64,000 nt of DNA, taken from the NCBI RefSeq assembly GCF_011046535.1, contig NZ_CP049257.1, positions 930,001-994,000 on the forward strand, given 5' to 3'. Under the pieces are notes generated by a model. It was not told the DNA's origin. It ran no database searches and was given only the letters and a program-made list of their open reading frames with translations. The position numbers were made by a program, and so were the translations under genes. This DNA comes from Nocardioides anomalus. GTDB taxonomy: Bacteria; Actinomycetota; Actinomycetes; Propionibacteriales; Nocardioidaceae. Shown here one piece after another: positions 1 to 9,002 of the stretch. Each line of letters opens with the position of its first letter. Within the stretch, counting starts at the first letter, position 1.

Positions 1-7
1 GGCGGGG

Positions 8-805
8 GTGAGCGCCCGCGCGTACGACCGCATCGTGCGCGACCTCGAGCAGCGCCAGCGCGTGGCGTCCGCGACGTTGCGGGTCGAGCCCGCGGTGGGC
101 CGCCAGCGACGCCGACGGCCGGTGCCCGGGACCGGCCCGAGCCGGGCTGCGCGGGTGGTGCCCGTCGTGGTGGGCGTGGTGCTCCTCCTCGTGGTCTACG
201 GACCGCGGGTGCTGCCCTCGATCGGAGGCGGGCCGGACTACGCGTTCATGGAAACCGAGCAGGGCCGGCCGGTCACCTACAGCTCGTGCAAGCAGGTGCA
301 GGTCGCCGTCTACCCGGCCGGCGGTCCGCCCGACGCCGAGTCACTGGTGCGCGAGGCGGTGGCCCAGGTGCGCGCCGCGACGGGGCTCGACATCGTGGTG
401 ACCGGCTCCTTCGGCGGCTACGCGCCGAACTGGAACTTCAAGGCCGCGCCGGTGACCCCCACCGACCCGGTCGTGGTCTCCTGGCAGGACGCGACCGCCA
501 TCGAGCAGCTCACCGACGACGTCGCCGGCCTGGGTGGCAGCTACGCGATGACCGCCCCCGGCGGCACGCGCTACTGGGTGGCGGGCGCCATCGCCCTGTC
601 CCGCGACTTCTACGCCTACCTGGCCGAGCGCGGCGACCACGCGGAGGCGCTGGCGGTGCTGCTGCACGAGTTCGGCCACGTCCTCGGCCTCGCGCACGTG
701 CACTCCTCCGGCGAGCTCATGAACGAGGACAACGTCGGGCGCACCACGCTCGGCGACGGCGACCGCGAGGGCCTGCGCCTGCTCGGCCAGGGCCCCTGCG
801 TCTAG
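8..805 (+). CDS. Matrixin-like zinc metalloprotease, membrane-anchored
   Basis: Predicted zinc-dependent endopeptidase. The 265-residue protein has a basic N-terminal tail, one hydrophobic segment at about residues 47-65 that would anchor it or act as a signal, then an extracellular domain with HEFGHVLGLAH at residues 220-230, the extended HExxHxxGxxH zinc site of metzincins. A downstream Met (in SGELMNED) could be the Met-turn. The GTG start lies 8 nt into the window, so the true start or an upstream partner may be outside it. It is convergent with valS, 16 nt apart. Substrate unknown; the zinc protease call is firm, the matrixin subfamily is inference. Confidence 0.75.
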   Translation: MSARAYDRIVRDLEQRQRVASATLRVEPAVGRQRRRRPVPGTGPSRAARVVPVVVGVVLLLVVYGPRVLPSIGGGPDYAFMETEQGRPVTYSSCKQVQVAVYPAGGPPDAESLVREAVAQVRAATGLDIVVTGSFGGYAPNWNFKAAPVTPTDPVVVSWQDATAIEQLTDDVAGLGGSYAMTAPGGTRYWVAGAIALSRDFYAYLAERGDHAEALAVLLHEFGHVLGLAHVHSSGELMNEDNVGRTTLGDGDREGLRLLGQGPCV

Positions 806-821
806 CGGCCGGTGACGGCCG

Positions 822-3443
822 CTAGGACTGCTCCGCCACCGGCGCCAGCTCGGCGTCGACCCGCAGCTCGGCGAGCCCGTCGTCGACCACGAAGTCCAGG
901 TCGCCGGAGACCCGACCGGTCGTGCGCAGGTCGTCGGCGGCCTGCTCGGCCGCCCGGACCTGGGCCTCCGGCCCGGTGATGGTCACCCGGGTGAGCTCGT
1001 GGCGCATCGAGACCTTGGCCTGCGACTTCGCGCCGCGCAGGCCGATGAGGGCGGCGGAGACGGCGGTGAGGGTCGAGGCGTCGGCGGCCGCGGCGGCGCC
1101 GAGGTCGGTCTGGCTCGGCCAGGTGGCGCGGTGGATCGAGCCCTCCTGCCACCACGACCAGACCTCCTCGGTCACGTAGGGCAGGAACGGCGCGAGCAGC
1201 CGGAGCTGGACCTGCAGCGCGATGGCGAGGGTGGCCCGGGCCGACTGGGTGCCGGGGGAGTCGGGGTCGCCGTATGCGCGCTCCTTGACCAGCTCGAGGT
1301 AGTCGTCGCAGAACTCCCAGAAGAAGCGCTCGGTGACCTCGAGGGCGGTGGTGTAGTCGTAGGCCTCGAACGCCTCGGTCGCGGTCGTGACCACGGTGGA
1401 GAGGCGGCCGAGCAGGGCGCAGTCGACCGGCGCGGAGACCTGGAAGGCGTTGAGCTGGGTGGCGCCGACGCCGTCGAGCACGAAGCGCGAGGCGTTGAGG
1501 ACCTTCATGGCCAGCCGGCGGCCGACCTTCATCTGGGCCTCGTCGAAGGGCGAGTCCATGCCGGGCCGCACCAGCGCGGCGCGCCAGCGGACCGCGTCGG
1601 CGCCGTACTTGTCGAGGATCTCGGTGGGCACGACGACGTTGCCCTTGGACTTCGACATCTTCTTGCGGTCCGGGTCGAGGATCCAGCCCGAGAGCATGGC
1701 GTGCGACCACGGCGTCGCGTGGTTCTCATAGTGGGCGCGCACCACGCGGGAGAACAGCCAGGTCCGGATGATCTCGTGGGCCTGGGTGCACAGGTCCATC
1801 GGGAAGACCCGGTTGAAGAGGTCGTCGTCCTTGCTCCAGCCGCCGGCGATCTGCGGGGTGAGCGAGGACGTGGCCCAGGTGTCCATCACGTCCGGGTCGC
1901 CGAGGAAGCCGTGCGGCTTGCCGCGCTGGTCCTCGGTGTAGCCGCGCGGCGCGTCGGTCGAGGGGTCGACCGGGAGCTCGGCCTCGGAGGGCATGAGGGG
2001 GTGGGCGTAGTCGGGCTCGCCGTCGGCGTCGAGGGGGTACCAGACCGGGAACGGGATGCCGAAGAAGCGCTGCCGCGAGATCAGCCAGTCCCCGGTGAGG
2101 CCGGAGACCCAGTTGTCGTAGCGGGTCTTCATGTGCGCGGGCAGCCAGGTGATCTCGGTGCCGTGCTCGAGCATCTCGGCGCGCACGTCGGCGTCGCGGC
2201 CGCCGTTGCGGATGTACCACTGCCGGGTGGCCACGATCTCCAGCGGCTTGTCGCCGCGCTCGTAGAAGTTGGCCATGCGGGTGGTCGGCTTGGGCTCGCC
2301 GTCCAGGTCGCCGGACTCGCGCAGCATGGTGACCATCTCCTCGCGGGCGGAGAAGACGGTCTTGCCGGCCAGCCGCTCGTACGCCGCGACCGCGGCGTCG
2401 GTGGACATCCAGGCGGGCGTCTCGCGGGCCAGCCGGCCGTCGCGGCCGATGACGGTGCGGACCGGGAGGTCGAGCTCGCGCCACCACTGCACGTCGGTGA
2501 GGTCACCGAAGGTGCAGCACATGACGAGGCCGGACCCCTTGTCCATCTCCGCGGCCGGGTGCGCGACCACCGGGATCTCCACACCGAAGACCGGCGAGGT
2601 CGCCGTGGTGCCGAACAGCGCCTGGTAGCGCTCGTCGTCGGGGTGGGCGATGAGCGCCACGGCCGACGGGATGAGCTCGGGGCGCGTGGTCTCGACGTAC
2701 AGCGGGGTGCCGTCGGGGGCGTGGTAGGAGACGCGGTGGTAGGCGCCGGGGTACTCGCGCGCCTCGATCTCGGCCTGCGCCACGGCCGTGCGGTCGGTGA
2801 CGTCCCAGACCGTGGGCGCCTCGGCCAGGTAGGCCTCGCCGCGCGCGAAGTTGCGCAGGAACGCGCGCTGGCTGATCTCCCGGGCGTGCGGACCGGCGGT
2901 CGTGTAGGTCAGAGACCAGTCCACGGACAGCCCGAGCGTGCGCCACAGCGACTCGAAGACCTTCTCGTCCTCCTGCGCCAGCTGCTCGCAGAGCTCGACG
3001 AAGTTGGGCCGGCTGATCGGCACCTGGCGCTTGGGGTCGGGCTTCTCGGGCGGGGTGTAGTCCTGCTCGTAGGGCAGCGAGGGGTCGCAGCGCACACCGA
3101 AGTAGTTCTGCACCCGCCGCTCGGTCGGCAGCCCGTTGTCGTCCCAGCCCATGGGGTAGAACACGGCCTTGCCGCGCATCCGCTGGAAGCGGGCGATGAG
3201 GTCGGTGTGGGTGTAGGAGAACACGTGCCCCACGTGCAGCGACCCGCTCACCGTGGGCGGTGGGGTGTCGATGGAGTAGACGTCCTCGCGGGCCTGGGTC
3301 CGGTCGAACGCGTAGGTGCCGTCGGCCTTCCAGCGCTCGGCCCACGTCTGCTCGAGCCCCTCGAGGGCCGGCTTCTCGGGTACGACGACGGCGCGGGCGG
3401 CCGTCGACGTCTCCGGTGCCTGGTCCTGCTGGGTCTCGGTCAT
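822..3443 (-). CDS. valS: Valine--tRNA ligase, short archaeal-type
   Basis: Class I aminoacyl-tRNA synthetase that charges tRNA-Val with valine. The 873-residue protein has HVGH at residues 70-73 and KMSKS at 595-599, with the CP1 editing region between. At 873 residues it is shorter than the E. coli enzyme (951), and the block [18 protein letters not shown] is typical of the archaeal-type ValRS family found in archaea and some actinobacteria. An in-frame ATG 40 codons upstream (3563) exists, but the start at 3443 is preferred: a TACGAT -10 hexamer ends 6 bp before it, which suggests a leaderless mRNA. Divergent from the carrier-protein operon. Confidence 0.95.
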   Translation of the reverse strand: MTETQQDQAPETSTAARAVVVPEKPALEGLEQTWAERWKADGTYAFDRTQAREDVYSIDTPPPTVSGSLHVGHVFSYTHTDLIARFQRMRGKAVFYPMGWDDNGLPTERRVQNYFGVRCDPSLPYEQDYTPPEKPDPKRQVPISRPNFVELCEQLAQEDEKVFESLWRTLGLSVDWSLTYTTAGPHAREISQRAFLRNFARGEAYLAEAPTVWDVTDRTAVAQAEIEAREYPGAYHRVSYHAPDGTPLYVETTRPELIPSAVALIAHPDDERYQALFGTTATSPVFGVEIPVVAHPAAEMDKGSGLVMCCTFGDLTDVQWWRELDLPVRTVIGRDGRLARETPAWMSTDAAVAAYERLAGKTVFSAREEMVTMLRESGDLDGEPKPTTRMANFYERGDKPLEIVATRQWYIRNGGRDADVRAEMLEHGTEITWLPAHMKTRYDNWVSGLTGDWLISRQRFFGIPFPVWYPLDADGEPDYAHPLMPSEAELPVDPSTDAPRGYTEDQRGKPHGFLGDPDVMDTWATSSLTPQIAGGWSKDDDLFNRVFPMDLCTQAHEIIRTWLFSRVVRAHYENHATPWSHAMLSGWILDPDRKKMSKSKGNVVVPTEILDKYGADAVRWRAALVRPGMDSPFDEAQMKVGRRLAMKVLNASRFVLDGVGATQLNAFQVSAPVDCALLGRLSTVVTTATEAFEAYDYTTALEVTERFFWEFCDDYLELVKERAYGDPDSPGTQSARATLAIALQVQLRLLAPFLPYVTEEVWSWWQEGSIHRATWPSQTDLGAAAAADASTLTAVSAALIGLRGAKSQAKVSMRHELTRVTITGPEAQVRAAEQAADDLRTTGRVSGDLDFVVDDGLAELRVDAELAPVAEQS

Positions 3444-3449
3444 GGCCAA

Positions 3450-3455
3450 ATCGTA
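3450..3455 (-). promoter_or_regulatory. -10 element of valS, leaderless
   Basis: TACGAT on the minus strand ends 6 bp before the valS ATG and no ribosome binding site is visible, so transcription probably begins at or next to the start codon. No convincing -35 was found. Confidence 0.45.
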
Positions 3456-3505
3456 GGTCTGAGCGCGGCTGCGCCGAAAACGGGATGCGCGCTGACCTGC
3501 AGGGT

Positions 3506-3511
3506 TAGCCT
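3506..3511 (+). promoter_or_regulatory. -10 element for the carrier-protein operon
   Basis: TAGCCT fits the actinobacterial TANNNT -10 pattern. It is the only such hexamer I see between valS and the first gene of the operon, giving a leader of about 45 nt that holds the GAGGGGGAG ribosome binding site at 3546-3554. The -35 is not recognisable. Confidence 0.35.
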
Positions 3512-3561
3512 GATCAGTGGCGCAGTGTGGGGGCAACGACAAGTCGAGGGGGAGTGCAGCC

Positions 3562-3981
3562 ATGCGGACACCGCACCAGGCGCCCCGGGCCCGGACGGGG
3601 TGTGACCTGCAGCGGATCGACGACGTGCGCGTCGCCGTCCGCGACTTCGGCGCGCGCTACCTCGACCGTGTCTACACCCCCGTCGAGCAGGAGGCCGGCC
3701 GCACCGGCGGCGCCCCCTCGCTGGCCGCCCGCTTCGCCGCCAAGGAGGCCGTGCTCAAGCTGATCGGCACCGCCGACGGCGTCGACCCCCGCTCGGTGGA
3801 GATCGCGCACGAGCACGGCCGGCCCGTGGTCCGCCTCAGCGGCCTCGCCGCCGACCTCGCCGCCGACGCCGGCCTCGGCCCCATCGACGTCAGCCTCAGC
3901 CACTCCGGAGACCACGCGCTCGCGGTCGCCGTCGCCCTCCAGACCGACCACGAGACAGAACCGAGGACCCACACCGCATGA
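3562..3981 (+). CDS. AcpS-type 4'-phosphopantetheinyl transferase
   Basis: Small (139-residue) holo-ACP synthase family protein that would transfer phosphopantetheine from CoA to a carrier-protein serine. Family hallmarks are the GCDLQRIDD strand near the N terminus (magnesium-binding Asp) and [13 protein letters not shown] in the middle, followed by [14 protein letters not shown] near the C terminus. The ATG at 3562 is chosen because GAGGGGGAG lies about 8 nt upstream; an in-frame start at 3517 lacks one. Its stop overlaps the ACP start as ATGA, so it most likely serves that dedicated ACP rather than the housekeeping fatty-acid ACP. Confidence 0.85.
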   Translation: MRTPHQAPRARTGCDLQRIDDVRVAVRDFGARYLDRVYTPVEQEAGRTGGAPSLAARFAAKEAVLKLIGTADGVDPRSVEIAHEHGRPVVRLSGLAADLAADAGLGPIDVSLSHSGDHALAVAVALQTDHETEPRTHTA

Positions 3982-4253
3982 GCCAGTCCGTCACCGACAC
4001 CATCCGCGCGCTCCTGGCCGAGCACGCCCGGCTCGGCACCGACGTCGCCACGCTGTCGGACACCGACGACCTGTACGCCGCGGGCATGACCTCGCACGCG
4101 TCCGTCACCGTCATGCTGGCCTGCGAGGACGAGTGGGACATCGAGTTCCCCCAGCAGATGCTGAAGAAGAGCACCTTCGCCTCCATCGCGAACATCCGCG
4201 CCGCGCTGGCCGAGATGGGCGTCGACGGGGCCGAGTCCGCGGTGAGCGCCTGA
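3978..4253 (+). CDS. Acyl carrier protein (amino acid carrier type)
   Basis: A 91-residue carrier protein. The usual DSL phosphopantetheine motif is replaced by GMTSHASV, with Ser39 in the attachment position; an L/M-T-S-x-A-S-V version is what small carrier proteins next to amino acid:[carrier protein] ligases show. Translation is coupled on both sides: ATGA overlap with the phosphopantetheinyl transferase and TGATG overlap with the dehydrogenase. It would carry an aminoacyl thioester made by the ligase at 5424. The aminoacyl role is inferred from motif and neighbours. Confidence 0.85.
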   Translation: MSQSVTDTIRALLAEHARLGTDVATLSDTDDLYAAGMTSHASVTVMLACEDEWDIEFPQQMLKKSTFASIANIRAALAEMGVDGAESAVSA

Positions 4254-5422
4254 TGCCCACCTCGACCTCGACGATCTCGGTCGCCGACGCCACCGCGCTC
4301 GGCCACCGGATCGGCCGCGAGACGGCGGCGATCCACGCCGCCGACGTCGACCTCCAGGGCCGCTTCCCCAAGGAGACCGTCGACGCGTTCCGTGCCGAGG
4401 GCCTGCTCGGCGCGCTCGTCCCTACGGAGCTCGGCGGTCTCGGTCACGACCTGCGCGCGGCCGCGGCCGTGGTCCGCACGGTCGGCCGCTACTGCGCCTC
4501 CTCGGCCATGATCCTGGCGATGCACCACATCCAGGTGGCTTGCCTGGTCCGGCACGGCCGCTCGGAGGCGCTGCGCGACTACGCCCGGCGCGTGGCGAGC
4601 GAGCAGCTGCTGCTGGCCAGCGCCACCACCGAGATCGGCATCGGCGGCAACACCCGCAACTCCACCTGCTACGTCGAGCGCGACGGTGGCCAGTTCCAGG
4701 TCACCAAGCAGGCGCCGGTCATCTCCTACGGCCAGTACGCCGACGCGATCTTCACCACCGCGCGTCGCGACGCCGACGCCCCGCCCAGCGACCAGGTCCT
4801 GGCCGTCTGCGAGTCCGGTGCGGTGACCCTCGAGCCGCTGAGCGGCTGGGACACCATGGGCTTCCGCGGCACCTGCTCGCTGGGCTTCACGCTCACCGCG
4901 ACCGGCGACGTCGCGCTGATCCTGGACGACCCGTTCGGCGACGTCTCGGCGCAGACGATGCTCCCCACCGCGCACCTGCTGTGGTCGAGCCTGTGGCTCG
5001 GGCTGGCCGAGGAGGCCTCCTGGCGCGCGCAGCGCTACGTGCAGAAGGCGGCCCGCAAGAGCCCCGGCACGGTGCCGCCCGGCGCGGCCCGGCTGGCGGC
5101 ACTGATGGTCACCCGCCAGGAGTTCGCCGGCAACGTGGAGTCCCTCATGTCGCGCTACCTCGACGTCATGGACGACCCCGACGCCACCAGCGCGGTCGAC
5201 TTCATGGTCGCCATCAACACCCTCAAGATCTCCGCCTCGACCGAGGTGGTCGACGTGGTGAACCAGGCGCTGCTCATCTGCGGCATCCAGGGCTACCGCG
5301 AGGACACCGAGTACTCCCTCGGCCGGATCCTGCGCGACGCCCACGGCGCCGCCGTGATGGTGAACAACGACCGGATCGCCGGCAACACCGCCCAGCTCGC
5401 GCTCGTGCAGCGGGAGTTCTGA
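4253..5422 (+). CDS. Acyl-CoA dehydrogenase family protein
   Basis: FAD-dependent acyl-CoA dehydrogenase fold, 389 residues. Visible features are the N-terminal helical domain (FRAEGLLGALVPTELGG), the substrate/FAD strand GWDTMGFRGTCS in the middle domain and the C-terminal helical domain ending in GNTAQLALVQ. The start overlaps the ACP stop. In a carrier-protein operon it more likely oxidises an acyl or aminoacyl thioester held on the ACP than a free CoA ester; FAD enzymes of this family that act on carrier-bound amino acids are known, for example on prolyl carrier proteins. The catalytic base was not assigned with confidence, so desaturation is inference. Confidence 0.85.
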   Translation: MPTSTSTISVADATALGHRIGRETAAIHAADVDLQGRFPKETVDAFRAEGLLGALVPTELGGLGHDLRAAAAVVRTVGRYCASSAMILAMHHIQVACLVRHGRSEALRDYARRVASEQLLLASATTEIGIGGNTRNSTCYVERDGGQFQVTKQAPVISYGQYADAIFTTARRDADAPPSDQVLAVCESGAVTLEPLSGWDTMGFRGTCSLGFTLTATGDVALILDDPFGDVSAQTMLPTAHLLWSSLWLGLAEEASWRAQRYVQKAARKSPGTVPPGAARLAALMVTRQEFAGNVESLMSRYLDVMDDPDATSAVDFMVAINTLKISASTEVVDVVNQALLICGIQGYREDTEYSLGRILRDAHGAAVMVNNDRIAGNTAQLALVQREF

Positions 5423-5423
5423 C

Positions 5424-6338
5424 GTGGGGGCGCCGTACGCCACCCCCGACGACCTGCGCGAGGCCCTGGTCGAGGGCGGCACGATCTTCCAGACCGCCGT
5501 CGACGGCGTCTACCACCGCTCCTGGGACTGGGAGCGGGTGCTGCGCGGGGTGGAGGGCCACGTCATGGCCCAGGCCGTGGTCGAGGGGGCGCCGCGCCGG
5601 TGGTTCCCGCCGATCATGCCGCGCGAGGAGTTCCTCAAGACCGACTACGTCCGCTCCTTCCCCGACCTGGTCGGCTCCATCGACGTCTTCACCGGCGGCG
5701 ACAAGGAGCACCGCGCGCTGCTCGCCGTGCTGGAGGACGGCGGCGACTGGACCGCGCACCTCACCCCCGCCGAGGTGGTGCTGCCCTCGTCGGTCTGCCA
5801 CCCGCTCTACGGCAACCTGCCCACCGACGTCCCGGCCGACGGCCTGGACGAGGAGTGCAGCGGCTGGTCCTTCCGGCACGAGCCGAGCCTGGACCCGGCG
5901 CGCATGCAGATCTTCCGCATCTACGAGTACGTCAAGGTCGGCACCCCCGAGCAATCGCTGGCCCACCGCGACGAGTGGCTCGAGCGCGGTCTGGCCGCGC
6001 TCCAGCAGCTCGGGCTGCCGGTGCGCTCGGAAGCGGCCAACGACCCGTTCTTCGGTCGGGTCGGCAAGATGCTGGCGGTCAACCAGCTCGACTCCCAGCT
6101 GAAGTACGAGATGGTCGTCGACCTCACCGACGTCAAGCCCACCGCGATCGGCTCCTCGAACTACCACGAGGACCACTTCGGCGAGACCTTCGGCCTGCAC
6201 CTGGCCGACGGCTCCCCGGCCCACAGCGCCTGCATCGGCTTCGGGCTCGACCGCATCGCCCTCGCGCTGTTCGCCACCCACGGCACCGACGTGGACGCGT
6301 GGCCGGCCGAGGTGAAGGCGCACCTGGCGCTGGCGTGA
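5424..6338 (+). CDS. Amino acid--[acyl-carrier-protein] ligase
   Basis: Class II aminoacyl-tRNA-synthetase homologue related to atypical SerRS, without the N-terminal tRNA-binding arm (304 residues). Members activate a small amino acid (glycine or alanine in characterised cases) with ATP and load it on the phosphopantetheine of a small carrier protein. Motif 2 shows GWSFRHEPS around residue 150, motif 3 shows CIGFGLDRIALALF at 270-283. Cys125, Glu168 and Cys270 match in spacing the Cys/Glu/Cys zinc site of the Bradyrhizobium enzyme. GTG start one base after the dehydrogenase stop; adjacent ACP is the expected partner. Substrate specificity cannot be read from the sequence. Confidence 0.9.
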   Translation: MGAPYATPDDLREALVEGGTIFQTAVDGVYHRSWDWERVLRGVEGHVMAQAVVEGAPRRWFPPIMPREEFLKTDYVRSFPDLVGSIDVFTGGDKEHRALLAVLEDGGDWTAHLTPAEVVLPSSVCHPLYGNLPTDVPADGLDEECSGWSFRHEPSLDPARMQIFRIYEYVKVGTPEQSLAHRDEWLERGLAALQQLGLPVRSEAANDPFFGRVGKMLAVNQLDSQLKYEMVVDLTDVKPTAIGSSNYHEDHFGETFGLHLADGSPAHSACIGFGLDRIALALFATHGTDVDAWPAEVKAHLALA

Positions 6339-8038
6339 CGAACGGGGAGCAGAGGGGGGCCACCGAGCACACGCAGGTGTGGTTCGGTCCCGAGGAGCGT
6401 CCGCTCTTCGGGTGGGTCTCGCGCCCGGCGGACGGACTGGCCCGCGGCGGCGCCGTGCTGTGCCCGCCCATGGGCGAGGAGGGGCGGGCCGCGCACCGCA
6501 CCTTCCGGCGCCTGGCCCAGGCCCTGGCCGAGGCCGGCATCGTGGCCCTGCGCTTCGACTACGACGGCACCGGCGACTCCGCCGGTCTCCAGGACGAGCC
6601 CGGCCGGGTCGCGGCCTGGCTGGACAGCGTGGAGGCCGCCCGCCAGCACCTGCTCGACCTCGGTGTGCCCTCGGTGGCCGCGGTCGGCATGCGGCTCGGC
6701 GCCACCCTGGCCGGCGCCCGCGCCGCCGAGGCGCCGTTCTCGGCGCTGGTCTGCTGGGACCCGTGCGTCTCGGGCCGGACCTGGCTGCGCGAGGGCGAGG
6801 CGCTCTACGGCTTCGGCGAGAACGCCACCCTCGAGCCGCCGGACGACGGGCTGCGGCACACCCCCGGCTTCCAGTACGACACCGAGACGGCCACGGCGCT
6901 GCGCTCGGTCGACCTCGGGAAGCTGCCGGCCGACCGCCGGCTCGCGGACCGGGTGCTGCTGCTGACCCGCGACGACCGGCCCAGCGTCCCCGCCCTGCTG
7001 GAGCGGCTCGGCCTCGAGACGCTGGAGACCGCAGCCGCCGGCGGCCAGGGCCAGCTGCTCGACGTACCCCCCGAGCTGAGCGTGGTGCCCCAGGACGCCC
7101 TGCGGCGCGTGGTCGCCTTCCTGGCCGAGCAGGTGGCCGGTCAGGAGGCCGTCCCGGTCAAGGCGCCCGACGCCGAGCGTGCCGTCGTCGTCGGCTCCGA
7201 GCCCGACGCGGCCGTCCCGGTCCGTGAGCGGCTGACCCGGCTCGGCCCCGACGGCATCGTGGGCCTGGCCGACGAGCCGCTCGAGCCGACCGGCCGCGAG
7301 CCGTGGGTGGTGCTGGTCAACGTGGCCGCCGAGCACCACATCGGCCCCGGCCGCCGGTGGGTCGAGTGGGCACGCCGCTGGGCCGCGCGCGGCTACCGCG
7401 TGGTGCGCATCGACCAGAGCGGCGTCGGCGACAGCCCGACGCTGCCCGGCCAGGCCGACGACCGGCCGTTCGCGCCGGAGTGGATCGACGACATGCGCCA
7501 CGTCGTCTCCGCGCTGCGCACCGACGGCGTGCCGGTCGCGCTGGTCGGGCTGTGCTCGGGCTCCTACTCGGCCTTCGAGGTCGCGATGTGGGAGCACGTC
7601 GACGGCATCTTCGCGATGAACCCGCGGCTCACCCTCTACCCCGCGGCCAAGGGCACGCCGGTCTACACCGACCGCCGCCGGGCGGCGATGCTGCCCAACC
7701 GCCCCTTCGCCCGGCTGGCCGAGACCCACCGCATCCTGGCCGGTGGCCTGTGGCGGATCTACCGCGAGCTCGCCGTCTGGCACGCGCCGCTGCTGGTGCC
7801 GTGGCGGGTGCTGCGCCGGCGCACCCCGGTGGAGATCGTGGCCTGTCCCGACGACGCCCAGCACTTCACCGAGGTCTACGCGCTGCGCCCGCTGTTCTGG
7901 TGGATGCGCCGCCGGTTCGGCTTCCGCTTCGAGTCCCGCGAGGACTTCGACCACTCGCTGCTGACCCGGCGCGCGCAGCTCGTCGGCTACGAGCGCGCCA
8001 CCGAGTTCCTGGACCGCACCCTGAGCAAGACCCCGTGA
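6335..8038 (+). CDS. Tandem alpha/beta hydrolase with non-serine elbows
   Basis: 567-residue protein made of two alpha/beta-hydrolase-like halves. The first half has RFDYDGTGDSAG near residue 73 and the elbow GMRLG at 118-122, with Arg120 where the nucleophile would sit. The second half has RIDQSGVGDSP near 358 and the elbow GLCSG at 405-409, placing Cys407 as nucleophile. Arg- and Cys-containing elbows also occur in exosortase-associated hydrolases. A Cys nucleophile is typical of acyltransferases working on thioesters, so the second half may release or transfer the carrier-bound product, while the first may be non-catalytic. GTGA overlap with the ligase. Function is inference. Confidence 0.7.
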   Translation: MTNGEQRGATEHTQVWFGPEERPLFGWVSRPADGLARGGAVLCPPMGEEGRAAHRTFRRLAQALAEAGIVALRFDYDGTGDSAGLQDEPGRVAAWLDSVEAARQHLLDLGVPSVAAVGMRLGATLAGARAAEAPFSALVCWDPCVSGRTWLREGEALYGFGENATLEPPDDGLRHTPGFQYDTETATALRSVDLGKLPADRRLADRVLLLTRDDRPSVPALLERLGLETLETAAAGGQGQLLDVPPELSVVPQDALRRVVAFLAEQVAGQEAVPVKAPDAERAVVVGSEPDAAVPVRERLTRLGPDGIVGLADEPLEPTGREPWVVLVNVAAEHHIGPGRRWVEWARRWAARGYRVVRIDQSGVGDSPTLPGQADDRPFAPEWIDDMRHVVSALRTDGVPVALVGLCSGSYSAFEVAMWEHVDGIFAMNPRLTLYPAAKGTPVYTDRRRAAMLPNRPFARLAETHRILAGGLWRIYRELAVWHAPLLVPWRVLRRRTPVEIVACPDDAQHFTEVYALRPLFWWMRRRFGFRFESREDFDHSLLTRRAQLVGYERATEFLDRTLSKTP

Positions 8039-8054
8039 GCAAGAGGAGCGCCTC

Positions 8055-9002
8055 GTGATCAGCCTGTTCGACCTCGACCCGTCGTCGTACGCCGAGCACC
8101 CGATCCACAGTGACGAGCGGACCTACTCCGAGACCAACTGCTACGTCGACTGCCTGGTCGAGTTCGTGCAGTCGGCCGGCCTCGAGCCCGAGGCGATGAT
8201 GGGCGGCGCGGTGGCCTCGGACTTCGAGCTCGACCAGTGGAGCTTCTTCAAGCCCACGCCGGGCGACCTGTTCCGTCTCTACGGCATCGACCTGCACGAG
8301 GTGCAGCCCTACCGCGGCTTCCCGACGCTCATCGCCACCCGCCTGGCCGCGGGTCAGACCGTGATGCCGGAGGTCGACTCCTTCTACCTGCCCGACGTGG
8401 CGGCCACGAGCTACCGCACCGACCACGTGAAGTCGACGATCATCGCCGAGTCCATCGACGAGGACGCGCGGGTCCTGCGCTACTTCCACAACACCGGCTA
8501 CCACGAGCTGGCCGGCGAGGACTACGACCAGCTGTTCGCGACCTACTCCGGCGACGGGCACCTCCCGACGTACGTCGAGCTGATCCGGCCGCAGGCCGGG
8601 CCGGTCCCGACCGGTGACGCGCTGCGCGCGGTGGCCCGCGAGCTGCTCGCCGGCTACCTGGCCCGCCGTCCCGGCGACAACCCGTTCCTCCGGTTCTCGG
8701 CCCAGCTCGAGGCCGACCTGCCCGCGCTCATCGCCGGCTCGTCGGCCGACTACAACGCCTACGCCTTCCACAACCCGCGCATGGTCGGGGCCTCGATGGA
8801 GCTGCTGGCCGGGCACGTCCGCTGGCTGTTCGAGGAGGACGGCGAGAAGGCCGCGACCCACCTCGACGACGTGGTCGGCGGCTCCAAGATGCTGCTCTTC
8901 CGGCTGGCCCGCCAGCGGCAGTTCGACGCGGCCGGCGTCGTCGGCCCGATGGCCGAGGCCTACGACGCCGCCCTCACCGAGCTCGACGCGCTGGTCTCGT
9001 GA
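8055..9002 (+). CDS. DUF1839 family protein, possible aminoacyltransferase
   Basis: 315-residue DUF1839 protein, a family I know as a companion of amino acid:[carrier protein] ligases. The N-terminal half looks papain-like: Cys29 in ETNCYVDCL, His124 in RTDHVKS and nearby Asp residues. This resembles the N-terminal domain of BtrH, which moves an amino-acyl side chain from the carrier protein BtrI to an antibiotic amine. The C-terminal half is helical. GTG start has AAGAGGAG at 8041-8048, the only strong internal ribosome binding site of the operon. Proposed role: transfer of the aminoacyl group from the ACP to an acceptor. Family is moderately sure, activity is inferred. Confidence 0.7.
   Translation: MISLFDLDPSSYAEHPIHSDERTYSETNCYVDCLVEFVQSAGLEPEAMMGGAVASDFELDQWSFFKPTPGDLFRLYGIDLHEVQPYRGFPTLIATRLAAGQTVMPEVDSFYLPDVAATSYRTDHVKSTIIAESIDEDARVLRYFHNTGYHELAGEDYDQLFATYSGDGHLPTYVELIRPQAGPVPTGDALRAVARELLAGYLARRPGDNPFLRFSAQLEADLPALIAGSSADYNAYAFHNPRMVGASMELLAGHVRWLFEEDGEKAATHLDDVVGGSKMLLFRLARQRQFDAAGVVGPMAEAYDAALTELDALVS

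Noticed and set aside
999..3605. 868-codon open frame on the plus strand opposite valS
   Set aside because: It is the antisense of valS; low-complexity Gly/Arg/Val composition, no domain, produced by high GC at third positions.
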